Origin: Pseudomonadales bacterium
Lineage (GTDB): Bacteria > Pseudomonadota > Gammaproteobacteria > Pseudomonadales > Pseudohongiellaceae
DNA: 64,000 nucleotides
Assembly (NCBI GenBank): GCA_023268635.1
Contig: JALQUB010000071.1
Span: forward strand, 1 to 64,000
Reading direction: 5' to 3'
Position 1 is the first letter of the stretch. Every line of letters begins with the position of its first letter. The translations under genes were made by a program, and so were the position numbers. Under the pieces are notes generated by a model. It ran no database searches. It was not told the origin of the DNA and saw only the letters and a list, made by a program, of their open reading frames with translations. Of the stretch, positions 39,034-48,239 are shown in pieces.

Positions 39034-42000
39034 TTAATCGACAAACAAGTCGTCGATGGAAATCTCTTTGACTGTGCCAAAGCGTTCGAGTTCCTCTGCA
39101 TCGATAATTGAAAGATCGCCGACGATAGAGATGAGCTTGGCGCGGTCTTTTACATGTTCCTGCTGGAACTCGAGTAAATCTTCGAAGGTAAGAGATTGCA
39201 GCTTGGCATAACTCTCCGCCCTCGGATCATAATCAAAGCCGAGTTTTTCCCAGCTCCGAACAGAGCCGATGACTTCGCGGAAACTTAGCTTAGACGTTCG
39301 GTAGCGATTGAGTAGAGCATTAACTGTCTCTTCGAAGCGCTCTTCTGACTCCGGCATATTGTCGATGAGTTCAATAAACGCATTGAGTGCATCAGTGGTT
39401 TTGTCGGTCTGTGTACCGATAGCGCCGAGCATCAGGTTTTCATCCTTGATCCTGCTTCCCTGCCCGTAACGTGCAGAGGCGGAATAAGCGAGTGCGCGGG
39501 CTTCACGCAGCTCTTGGAATACGACGCTCGACATGCCGCTTCCGAAATAACTTGTGTATACCGAGGCGGGTACACGATCGTCGGCATTGTATTCTCCGTC
39601 AGCGAACTCGATGCGAACTTGCGCCTGGGCTGTCTGCTTGTCGACCACATAAACTTCATTTCCCGTGATTTCACGTGCAGTACGGAATCGATAGGCAGGT
39701 GTTTGTTTGAGATCACTCGCGAGCGGATGATGGCGACGCACTATCTCAACAACCTGCTCTAGTGGCAGCGAGCCGGTATAGGCGAGCGTGTGCTCGTAGT
39801 TGAGCAATTCGCTAGGCAAGGACGTCAATTCGTCGAGTTGAGTTGCTTGAATTTCTTCTGTTGAGAGTGATTCCAACATTGGTGACTGTTCACCGTAGCG
39901 GTTATAGAGATATAAGGCTTGTGCTATGGCAGGCGGTGAACTCTTCTGATCTTCGCGAGATTTGATAAGAATTGATTTGAGTTGCTCGAGAGTCGCTTCG
40001 TCTGTACTCGGCTCTTTAATGGCAGACATCATCAGCGCTAGGCTCTCTTCGAATTGTTCGTCTAGGCCAGACAAACTGAAGCCGGACGCGTTTTCTCCCG
40101 CACCGAAATTAAAGCTGCTGCCGAGTCGATACCACTCTTTTTGTAGCTCTTCATTGCTAAGGGTGTTGGTGCCGGCAACATTCATCATCGCCGCCGCCAG
40201 GCTGAGCTTGTCGTTTTCTTCGGTACCCACGTCGATACCGATGGAGAAGGTGAACAAATCATTGAGCGGATTGGGTGCATAGAATAGCTCGACTCCATCA
40301 GCGAACTCGATGCGTCGATAATCCTTGTCGGCTTCGACGAAGACAGGCTCTATTGGATCGAATTCCATAGCCAAAATGTCGGCGGCAAAAGCCGACTGAC
40401 GGGAAGGGTCAATCGTGACGGGATCTATCTGGGGTTTCTCAACAGGAGGCACGGTATGCTGTGCGTCGATCTGCTGGACCGCGACGTAATCATCGGCAAA
40501 ATATTTATTCGCCGCGGCTACAACGTCCGCTTTGGTGAGTTTCTCTAGTCGCGAAATTTCAGCATTGTAGTCTTCCCAGTCGGCGCCCTCGATAAAGGAT
40601 TGACGCATGGCGGAGACACGAGATGTATTAAATTCGAGGCTCGCTTTCTGGTTCTTTTTAAAATCATTGATGATCGCAGGGATTATCCACTCTTCAAATT
40701 CGCCTGCTTTAATGAGTTCGAGCTGGTCTAGCAGGAGTGTTTCAACCTCCGTGAGTGACTGGCCTTCTTTCGGCACACCGTAAAGAATTTGCATGCCCGC
40801 GTCATTGAAGAATTGAGGTGAAGAGCCTGCATTGCTCACCCGTTGTTGTTGGTTCAGATTCAAATTGATCAATCCCGCCGTCGTATTGTCCAGAATCATG
40901 TCGACGAGGATGAGGGCTTCCTTATCGGGGTGTCCGTTTGGCACTGTCCGAAAGGCGATTTGTACCTGCTCTTCACCCGGATATTGCACGGTCGTGCGTT
41001 CGGCGCCTTGCAGGGGGGCTTCCTCCCAGGGTCCTACTTCGGGGACGGGTTTGGATTCCCAACGGCCAAATTTTTCGGCGATAAGCGTTATTGTCTCTTC
41101 GGTATCGATGTCGCCACTGATGAAGATACCCATATTATTAGGCACATAATAAGTATCGAAGTAGTTCTGGATATAGACTAGTGATGGGTTCTTGAGATGT
41201 TCGACAGTGCCGATAGTCGGTTGTTGACCATAGGGGTGCTTCTTAAACATCAACTCATTGAGCGCGGTGTAGAGGATGAAGCCGCGGTTATCCAACGATC
41301 GATTCTTCTCTTCATAAACAGTTTCGAGTTCCGTGTGGAAGATGCGGAACACGGGATTCACGAATCGATCAGATTCTATTTCCGCCCATTGTTTGAGTCG
41401 ATTAGAGGGTAGACCCACTTTATATACCGTCTCTTCGTTGGACGTGTGTGCGTTGAGTCCCGAACCGCCCATCGCGTTATAGAGTTTGTCTATTTCGTTG
41501 GGGACGGCGAACTGTGCTGCCTGTTGTGCGGCTTCATTAATTTCAGCGTAGATTTCTGCCCGTCGTTCGGTGTCCGTTGTGTTGAAATGTTCCTCATAGA
41601 GCGCAGTAATGCGATCGAGGTAGGGCTTTTCGGCTTCATAGTCGAGTGTGCCGAGATGCTGATTCCCCTTGAAGAGAAGGTGTTCGAGATAATGTGCTAG
41701 GCCAGTTGCATCGGCGGGGTCATGTTTGCTTCCAGCCCTGACGGCGATCTCTGCATAGAAACGCGGCTCTTCATGATTTTCGGTGAGGTAAACTTTTAAC
41801 CCATTGTCTAGCTCGTAAATAGAGGCATGCAGTGGATCCATCGGGTCTCGTGCATCGATGCGTCGGTAGCCTAATGCTGAATCCATGTTGCTAGCTGATT
41901 GCTGCGCATCATCTACGCCAGAATTATCGGGGCTGCCACAGGCGCCCAGGATACCTGCGGTGACGATTGCAGTGAGCGATCGAACAAGTGCGTTTCTTGA

Positions 42001-42066
42001 AGACTTTTGGTTGCTGTGGGCGAAGACTGGGCGTAGGGAATGGAGAGCGGAGTCGACTAACAACAT
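39034..42066 (-). CDS. M16 family metallopeptidase, putative lipoprotein (about 1010 aa)
   Basis: HYLEHLLFKG (HxxEH zinc motif), distal E in NEETVYKVGLPS region; lipobox-like GILGACGS. Confidence 0.9.
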   Translation of the reverse strand: MLLVDSALHSLRPVFAHSNQKSSRNALVRSLTAIVTAGILGACGSPDNSGVDDAQQSASNMDSALGYRRIDARDPMDPLHASIYELDNGLKVYLTENHEEPRFYAEIAVRAGSKHDPADATGLAHYLEHLLFKGNQHLGTLDYEAEKPYLDRITALYEEHFNTTDTERRAEIYAEINEAAQQAAQFAVPNEIDKLYNAMGGSGLNAHTSNEETVYKVGLPSNRLKQWAEIESDRFVNPVFRIFHTELETVYEEKNRSLDNRGFILYTALNELMFKKHPYGQQPTIGTVEHLKNPSLVYIQNYFDTYYVPNNMGIFISGDIDTEETITLIAEKFGRWESKPVPEVGPWEEAPLQGAERTTVQYPGEEQVQIAFRTVPNGHPDKEALILVDMILDNTTAGLINLNLNQQQRVSNAGSSPQFFNDAGMQILYGVPKEGQSLTEVETLLLDQLELIKAGEFEEWIIPAIINDFKKNQKASLEFNTSRVSAMRQSFIEGADWEDYNAEISRLEKLTKADVVAAANKYFADDYVAVQQIDAQHTVPPVEKPQIDPVTIDPSRQSAFAADILAMEFDPIEPVFVEADKDYRRIEFADGVELFYAPNPLNDLFTFSIGIDVGTEENDKLSLAAAMMNVAGTNTLSNEELQKEWYRLGSSFNFGAGENASGFSLSGLDEQFEESLALMMSAIKEPSTDEATLEQLKSILIKSREDQKSSPPAIAQALYLYNRYGEQSPMLESLSTEEIQATQLDELTSLPSELLNYEHTLAYTGSLPLEQVVEIVRRHHPLASDLKQTPAYRFRTAREITGNEVYVVDKQTAQAQVRIEFADGEYNADDRVPASVYTSYFGSGMSSVVFQELREARALAYSASARYGQGSRIKDENLMLGAIGTQTDKTTDALNAFIELIDNMPESEERFEETVNALLNRYRTSKLSFREVIGSVRSWEKLGFDYDPRAESYAKLQSLTFEDLLEFQQEHVKDRAKLISIVGDLSIIDAEELERFGTVKEISIDDLFVD

Positions 42067-42250
42067 GGATATTGACCTCGTTGATCCTTGAGCGAATTAG
42101 GGTGCTCGCCGGCTGCGAGCTAGGGCGTTAAATGTAGGACATTCGTGCCGGAAATGTAAGTCATCCACCGTCGAAGCGATAAATCACGCGGTGCAGACAG
42201 TAACATAATGATATTTAGTGGTTTTTATAATTGGTGACTTAGAGTGACAG

Positions 42251-42265
42251 CGCGTTAAAAACGCG
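42251..42265. repeat. Small inverted repeat CGCGTT-AAA-AACGCG
   Basis: Perfect 6-bp arms upstream of the efflux operon. Confidence 0.5.
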
Positions 42266-42272
42266 AAGGGAA

Positions 42273-42293
42273 ACGCACGGTCGTGCGTATACT
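42273..42293 (+). promoter_or_regulatory. Putative operator ACGCACG-GT-CGTGCGT abutting a -10-like TATACT
   Basis: Perfect 7-bp inverted repeat (42273-42288) overlapping TATACT (42288-42293), about 50 bp upstream of the TolC-like gene. Confidence 0.4.
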
Positions 42294-42344
42294 TACTGTT
42301 TAGAGTCGCCCCGGCTAAGTCGATAGTTTGGGAGCAGTTTTTGG

Positions 42345-44096
42345 GTGGGGCCGAAGGTACGCGTCGATATGCGGGATTACAGTACAGCGCTAAATTCGAG
42401 AAGTCGATTGCCGAATTGGCTGATGGTCGTATTATCAGGAGTCATGGTCTCTTCTTGCACTAATACTGCCTATCAGGACAGGGCGGATTTGCAGAGCTAT
42501 GGAGCGATCCAAGCCAAATCCTCTTTGGTGCCCGGCATGACCGAGCAGATTTTCATCGAAGACGATGAACTCGTGGATTTGTCTGAATTAGCGATAAATC
42601 AGGAAACTTTCGATTTCTTAGCCCTCGAAGCAAGCAGTGAACTTGGTGCTCGTATCGTTGGGCTTGGCGCTGCTCTCGATCTTGCCTTCGCGCACAACGA
42701 CGATTATCAAGCCCAGAAAGAGCGCCTCTATCTTGAGGCGCTATCCCTCACCCTCGATCGCTATCGTTTCACGCCCATTTTCAATGCGGGTGGCGGCGCA
42801 GCGTATCAGTGGGACAGTCGTGATCAGTTCGTTGCCGACATGCAGGAACTGACCGGTATGAGCGAGCAGATTCCAGTCACACGCGCTGAATCCATCACGG
42901 CACAGACGGGCTTGGGTGCGCGCTATATTCTCCGCAGCGGTGGTGAGATAGCCCTCAATCTGACGAATAATTTCACGCGATTCCTCACCGGTGATGTGAG
43001 AGAGGCGAGCGGTGGCGCCTTGATAGGTTCTTTCACGCAACCATTGCTACGCGGTGCGGGCTCGGCAGTCGCTGCTGAATCATTGATGCAAGCCGAAAGG
43101 GATTTGCTCTATCGGCTGCGCGAATTTACACGGTTTCGCAAACTGTTCGCAGTGCGAGTTGCCTCGGAATACTATTCAGTATTGTTGAATCGCGAAGCGG
43201 TGATCAATAACTACGCCGGTCTCAATGCAAACAATCTGTCGCTTGAACGAGAGCAGGCATTTCAAGCCGAGGGCCTTAGGACTCTGCTGCAAGTGGGTCG
43301 ATTAGAACAGTCCTCTTTACAGTTAGATTTACGCTGGACGACGTCGATCACTCGTTACAAGCGGTCACTCGATAATTTCAAACTGCTGTTAGGACTCTCT
43401 GCCGACGATAATATCGTCCTAAACCCTGCTGAGATGACATTGATCGCAGACTCGGGCATGGCGAGCCCTGATATGAGTCTGGATGATGCGGTTTCGATGG
43501 CCTTACAGACGAGACTTGATCTCTATACGCAATTAGATCTCGTGCAAGATGCTGCACGCAAAATCCGTGTCGCCGCCAGCGCCTTGCGTCCGGGGGTTGA
43601 CCTAACAGTCGCTGTGTCAGTACCGGATAGCGGCAATAACACGCTGGGCGAACTCGACTTCGAAGACGCGGTTTATGGCGCGGGGCTCGATTTCGATTTG
43701 GGCTTGGATCGACGCGTTGAGCGTAATGACTATCGGCGGACATTGATTAATTATGAAGCCGCTAGGCGTGCTTACTTACTCGCAGCCGATAATGTGAAGC
43801 TAGACGTGATAGATGCATGGCGTCGCATGACTGAGGCGCGTAAGAGTTATGACATCAATCTAACGAGTGTGAGTATCAATGAACGCCGAGTAGAGGAGGC
43901 GGAGCTACGTGCCGAATTAGGATTGGGAAATATTCAAGACACAGTGGACTCGCAGAACGATTTAACAGCGGCGAGAACAGAACTGACGAGGTCGATCGTC
44001 AATCATAATATTGCCAAGCTGGAATTTTGGCGCGACGTGGGCTTGCTCTATGTCCGCGATGACGGTAGCTGGGAAGAAGGTGTAGCAGAAAATTAA
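42345..44096 (+). CDS. TolC family outer-membrane efflux protein (putative lipoprotein)
   Basis: Lipobox-like VMVSSC; OEP repeats such as RRAYLLAADNVKLDVIDAWRRMTEARKSYDINLTSVSINERRVEEAELRAELGLGNIQDTVDSQNDLTAARTEL. Confidence 0.85.
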   Translation: MGPKVRVDMRDYSTALNSRSRLPNWLMVVLSGVMVSSCTNTAYQDRADLQSYGAIQAKSSLVPGMTEQIFIEDDELVDLSELAINQETFDFLALEASSELGARIVGLGAALDLAFAHNDDYQAQKERLYLEALSLTLDRYRFTPIFNAGGGAAYQWDSRDQFVADMQELTGMSEQIPVTRAESITAQTGLGARYILRSGGEIALNLTNNFTRFLTGDVREASGGALIGSFTQPLLRGAGSAVAAESLMQAERDLLYRLREFTRFRKLFAVRVASEYYSVLLNREAVINNYAGLNANNLSLEREQAFQAEGLRTLLQVGRLEQSSLQLDLRWTTSITRYKRSLDNFKLLLGLSADDNIVLNPAEMTLIADSGMASPDMSLDDAVSMALQTRLDLYTQLDLVQDAARKIRVAASALRPGVDLTVAVSVPDSGNNTLGELDFEDAVYGAGLDFDLGLDRRVERNDYRRTLINYEAARRAYLLAADNVKLDVIDAWRRMTEARKSYDINLTSVSINERRVEEAELRAELGLGNIQDTVDSQNDLTAARTELTRSIVNHNIAKLEFWRDVGLLYVRDDGSWEEGVAEN

Positions 44097-44136
44097 ATTG
44101 TGGCAATGCTGGCACGACAATCGGAGGCCAACTGCA

Positions 44137-46200
44137 ATGGATGGTGAATCAGAAAATAAAATGAGCTTAAACTTTGACGCTTTATTGCAAAAGTTGCCGG
44201 AGCCAGTTCGACAGAGGGTGCAGGGGTTACTTGCTCGCTGGAGAGCGGCAAGCCTACGCACTCAACGGATGATAGCGGCGGCGGCGCTGTTGGTGATCAC
44301 CTTCCTGCTCACTATAGGGGGCGATGAACAAGCTGCCAATACGATTACTTTTGCGGCTGTCCGTGGAGATTTGGAAATCACCGTACTTGAAGGCGGTGCG
44401 CTGGAAGCGACTCAGTCTCAGGAGATCAGGTCTCAAATCAAGGGCCGTGAGGGCGTTAAAATTTTATCCATCGTCGATGAGGGATATCGCGTCACACCGG
44501 AAGATGTCGGGAGCGGGCTTGTGCTCGTCGAGCTAGACACAGCTGCATTAATCGATGAGCAACTCAATCAAGAGATTGCAGTTGAAACTGCAGAAGCAAG
44601 TTATATTGAGCGGCGCGCACAATATGAAATTCAGTTAAATCAGAATGCGAGTGACTTGAATGATGCCCGACAGGCAATGCGCTTCGCTCGATTGGATTTT
44701 GAAAAATTTTTAGGCGGTGCATTGGTCGAGGATATCTTAAATCAATTGGAAATCGATGAGCGTCTAGCGCGTGCCGAAGAGGCTGACCGACGAGCTGCTG
44801 AAGCTAATACTGTTGTTGAACGGCCACGAGCAATCAGCGTTGCTCCATCGACGCCGACACCGTCTACAGATGCTGCCCCCGAGCTTGATATCGAGTCGCT
44901 CCCGCCTCAAGTCCAAGAACGAGTTCGCACAGCGATTGCTGAGAATGGCGGCGTCATGCCTCCTGAAATGCTTGAACGGATGCGACGGTTTGGTTCAGGT
45001 GATAGGCGCCCTCCGCGTCGCGAAGATGCCGAACCGGCAACGTTGACTCTTTCCGATAACGCCCCGAACGCAGAGTTAAGTACCGAAGCTAATCTGCTAA
45101 TGGATGCTAGCTATATGTCTATTCGGGATACTTTGGACTTTAGCCAATATGCAGATCTCGCATTGCTCGAGGATGGGGAGGCGAAGCAGGATTTACGTTC
45201 TCTACAAGATGAGCTTCAAGTTGCCAAAGAAGAATTATTATTGGCGCAAGATCGAGCTGAAGGACAGCGACGATTAGAGCAACGTGGATTTATCACGCCG
45301 ACTGAGCTCGAGGCTGAGGAGCTTAATCTAAATAAAGCCAATAATAAAATGCAGCAGAAAGAAACTGCGCTGAAGCTTTATATCCAATACACATTTCCGA
45401 AAGATGCCGAGCAAAAACTCTCTGATTTCGAGAACGCAGTAATGAGCTACCAAAGGCAGGTTAAAGAAAATATAGCCGAGCAAGCGCAAGAGGAGGCTCA
45501 GTTCAGTTCGGCCCAACGTAAATTTAATCTGGAAAAGGTGAAGCTCGCCGATGTGAATCAGCAGATAGAATTTGCGACCATCCGTGCGCAACGTCCAGGC
45601 CTGGTTGTGTACGGTGGAGCCAATCAGAATCGCAATCGATTCCGGGGCAGTAATCAGGAAGCGATTCAAGAAGGAGCGACTGTAAGTGAACGACAAGCAA
45701 TCCTCACTATCCCCGACCTCAGGCAGATGGCAGTTAAGGTAAACATTCATGAATCCGCGGTGCAGCGAGTTGCTGTAGGGCAACGCGTTAGAGTAGCAGT
45801 AGATGCTTTCCCGGATAATCCCCTGACTGGTGTGGTAACCCGTGTAGCCGTCGTCGCCGATTCGGCGAATTCATTCGCAAATCCGGATCTCAAGGTTTAT
45901 CCGACTACCATTCAAATTGATGGCAGTCACGAATGGCTGCGACCCGGCATGAGCGCGGAAGTCGAGATCATCGTCGATCGCTTGTCGGACGTAGTTTTCG
46001 TCCCCGTGCAGGCGGTGACCTATTTCAATGATCGAAGAGTCGTCTATGTCGCCGGCCGCGGAGTCCCCGAACGCCGAGAAATCGAAGTCGGCGCATTTTC
46101 CGACTCGTATATCGAAGTAGTGAGTGGTCTCTCGGAGGGGGAGGAGGTGTTACTGCTCCCACCGCAGCAGGGACAAGGCTCGACCAGTACCGATGCCTAA
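44137..46200 (+). CDS. HlyD/MacA-type periplasmic adaptor, unusually long (track ORF begins 44098)
   Basis: N-terminal TM, coiled coil, VKVNIHESAVQRVAVGQRVRVAVDAFPDNPLTGVVTRVA and LRPGMSAEVEIIVDRLSDVVFVPVQAV. Confidence 0.85.
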   Translation: MDGESENKMSLNFDALLQKLPEPVRQRVQGLLARWRAASLRTQRMIAAAALLVITFLLTIGGDEQAANTITFAAVRGDLEITVLEGGALEATQSQEIRSQIKGREGVKILSIVDEGYRVTPEDVGSGLVLVELDTAALIDEQLNQEIAVETAEASYIERRAQYEIQLNQNASDLNDARQAMRFARLDFEKFLGGALVEDILNQLEIDERLARAEEADRRAAEANTVVERPRAISVAPSTPTPSTDAAPELDIESLPPQVQERVRTAIAENGGVMPPEMLERMRRFGSGDRRPPRREDAEPATLTLSDNAPNAELSTEANLLMDASYMSIRDTLDFSQYADLALLEDGEAKQDLRSLQDELQVAKEELLLAQDRAEGQRRLEQRGFITPTELEAEELNLNKANNKMQQKETALKLYIQYTFPKDAEQKLSDFENAVMSYQRQVKENIAEQAQEEAQFSSAQRKFNLEKVKLADVNQQIEFATIRAQRPGLVVYGGANQNRNRFRGSNQEAIQEGATVSERQAILTIPDLRQMAVKVNIHESAVQRVAVGQRVRVAVDAFPDNPLTGVVTRVAVVADSANSFANPDLKVYPTTIQIDGSHEWLRPGMSAEVEIIVDRLSDVVFVPVQAVTYFNDRRVVYVAGRGVPERREIEVGAFSDSYIEVVSGLSEGEEVLLLPPQQGQGSTSTDA

Positions 46201-46927
46201 TCCTCTCATCGACAAACAGTTTGTGCGCGGCGTACCGTCGACTGAGTGCGTCGCGAGTCTTAATAATATCCGCAAGACGTATACGATGGGTGCGCTCTCG
46301 GTCGAGGTATTGCACGGCATTAGCCTCGACTTTATGAAGGGTGATTACGTTAGCATCATGGGGCCATCGGGCTGTGGCAAATCAACACTGATGAATATTC
46401 TCGGCTGTCTCGATCAGCCGACTTCGGGAAGCTATTTTCTCGGCGATGATGATACCTCAAAGATGGCGGACGATGAGTTATCTGGAGTGCGTGGTGCGCG
46501 GCTCGGATTCATATTCCAGTCTTATAACCTTATTCAGCAACTTAATGTGCTCGAAAATATCGAGATGCCGTTGTTCTATCAGGGTTACCCAGAAGAGGAG
46601 AGTCACGAGATAGCCATGGCGCTCGCGACGCGAGTGGGCTTGGATTCGCGTGTGCATCACAAACCCTTCGAACTGTCTGGCGGCCAACAACAACGCGTTG
46701 CCATCGCTAGGGCATTAGCCGTCGATCCTCTAATTATCTTGGCCGACGAACCGACCGGAAATCTCGATTCGAAATCGGGGGCAGAAATTCTAGATTTATT
46801 CGACGAGCTGCACGATCAAGGGAAGACGCTCATCATGGTGACGCACTCCGATGAACTCGCTGAGCGTTCTGCGCGTTGGGTGAGGCTCCGTGATGGCCTA
46901 GTAGAATTGGACGAACGCCGTGGTTGA
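46193..46927 (+). CDS. MacB-type ABC ATP-binding protein (LolD family; track ORF begins 46124)
   Basis: [59 protein letters not shown]. Confidence 0.93.
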   Translation: MPNPLIDKQFVRGVPSTECVASLNNIRKTYTMGALSVEVLHGISLDFMKGDYVSIMGPSGCGKSTLMNILGCLDQPTSGSYFLGDDDTSKMADDELSGVRGARLGFIFQSYNLIQQLNVLENIEMPLFYQGYPEEESHEIAMALATRVGLDSRVHHKPFELSGGQQQRVAIARALAVDPLIILADEPTGNLDSKSGAEILDLFDELHDQGKTLIMVTHSDELAERSARWVRLRDGLVELDERRG

Positions 46928-48239
46928 TGCGAGACGAGTAAACAATGGCTTCACCGCCACTCGATTTAAGAAGATCACGCAGGTCGGTGTTAAGAGCATC
47001 TACTCGCATGGTTTGCGGTCGCTGCTTACGGTGCTCGGTATCGTCATCGGCGTCGCCGCGGTTATCGCGATGCTGGCGGTGAGTGAGGGCGCGAGTTATG
47101 AGGCGCAGCGCCAGTTCCGTGATCTCGGGGCGAGCAATATCCTGCTTAAGAGCGTTAAACCAGCCGAAGTCGAAGAATCGAGCAATCGAGGGTTTGGTCC
47201 TCCTCAAGCGATTGTCTACGGTCTTACGCTGGCGGATATCACGATCGTGCGCGACACGATTCCCGGCATCAGCAATGTGATCGCCTCGCGTATCGTGAAA
47301 AAAAATTTGTGGAATAGGGGAATTAGTATGAATTCGGATGTGGTCGGCACCGCAGTCGATTACCCGGGTTCGCGTAATTACAATCTCCGAGCAGGGCGTT
47401 TCTTCAGCGAAGCAGAAGTGCGTGACCATGCGAATGTGATCGTGTTGAGTGATGAAGTCGCCCGCAAATTATTCCCCATCGACAACCCCTTGGGGCAGTC
47501 TGTCCGCATCGACAGCGATTATTACAATATCGTCGGCATAATGGAGGCGGAAGGGTTCTCTAATCTAGGGCAGAATCAGGCGGGGAGTTCGAATGCAGCT
47601 CCGAGTCGAGTTTTCATCCCATTCACTTCATCGAAGTCGCGTTTCGGAGAAACAACGACTCGACAGACTGCGGGCGGCATGGAATCCGAAACGGTGGAAC
47701 TCCACGAAGCGATTATTCAGGTTTCCTCTCAAGAGCAAGTGATTCAAGTCGGAGAAGTCATCGAAAGCATTCTCGAGCGCCGCCACAAACAGGTGGACTA
47801 CGCTATCGAAGTGCCGCTCGCGTTATTGCGGCAGGCGGAAGAGAGTGCACTGCGTGATCAAATTGTGGCGGGTGCAATCGCTGGGATTTCCTTGCTCGTA
47901 GGCGGCATTGGCATCATGAATATAATGCTCGCGAGCGTTACCGAGCGGACGCGGGAAATCGGCATCCGTCGCGCATTGGGAGCGAAGAAACGAGACATTA
48001 TTCTCCAATTCCTCATAGAAGCGGTTATCTTGTCTGGCGTCGGAGGCTTGATAGGTGTCGTCCTAGGCATCATTATTCCCTTTATCATTTCGGCGTTGTG
48101 GGGCATGACGACGATTGTCACCCCGACGGCGCCGATACTCGCATTTACAATCTCGGCACTTATTGGCGTCATTTTTGGAATCTACCCGTCGATGCGCGCA
48201 GCCGATATGGATCCCGTGGAGGCGTTGCGACATGAGTAA
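46920..48239 (+). CDS. MacB-like ABC transporter permease (FtsX/MacB_PCD domains)
   Basis: SHGLRSLLTVLGIVIGVAAVIAMLAVSEGA; GIGIMNIMLASVTERTREIGIRRALGAKKRDI. Confidence 0.93.
   Translation: MVDARRVNNGFTATRFKKITQVGVKSIYSHGLRSLLTVLGIVIGVAAVIAMLAVSEGASYEAQRQFRDLGASNILLKSVKPAEVEESSNRGFGPPQAIVYGLTLADITIVRDTIPGISNVIASRIVKKNLWNRGISMNSDVVGTAVDYPGSRNYNLRAGRFFSEAEVRDHANVIVLSDEVARKLFPIDNPLGQSVRIDSDYYNIVGIMEAEGFSNLGQNQAGSSNAAPSRVFIPFTSSKSRFGETTTRQTAGGMESETVELHEAIIQVSSQEQVIQVGEVIESILERRHKQVDYAIEVPLALLRQAEESALRDQIVAGAIAGISLLVGGIGIMNIMLASVTERTREIGIRRALGAKKRDIILQFLIEAVILSGVGGLIGVVLGIIIPFIISALWGMTTIVTPTAPILAFTISALIGVIFGIYPSMRAADMDPVEALRHE

Noticed and set aside
45328-45783. 151-aa minus-strand ORF within the adaptor gene
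   Set aside because: Antisense to a conserved CDS with no independent initiation signal.
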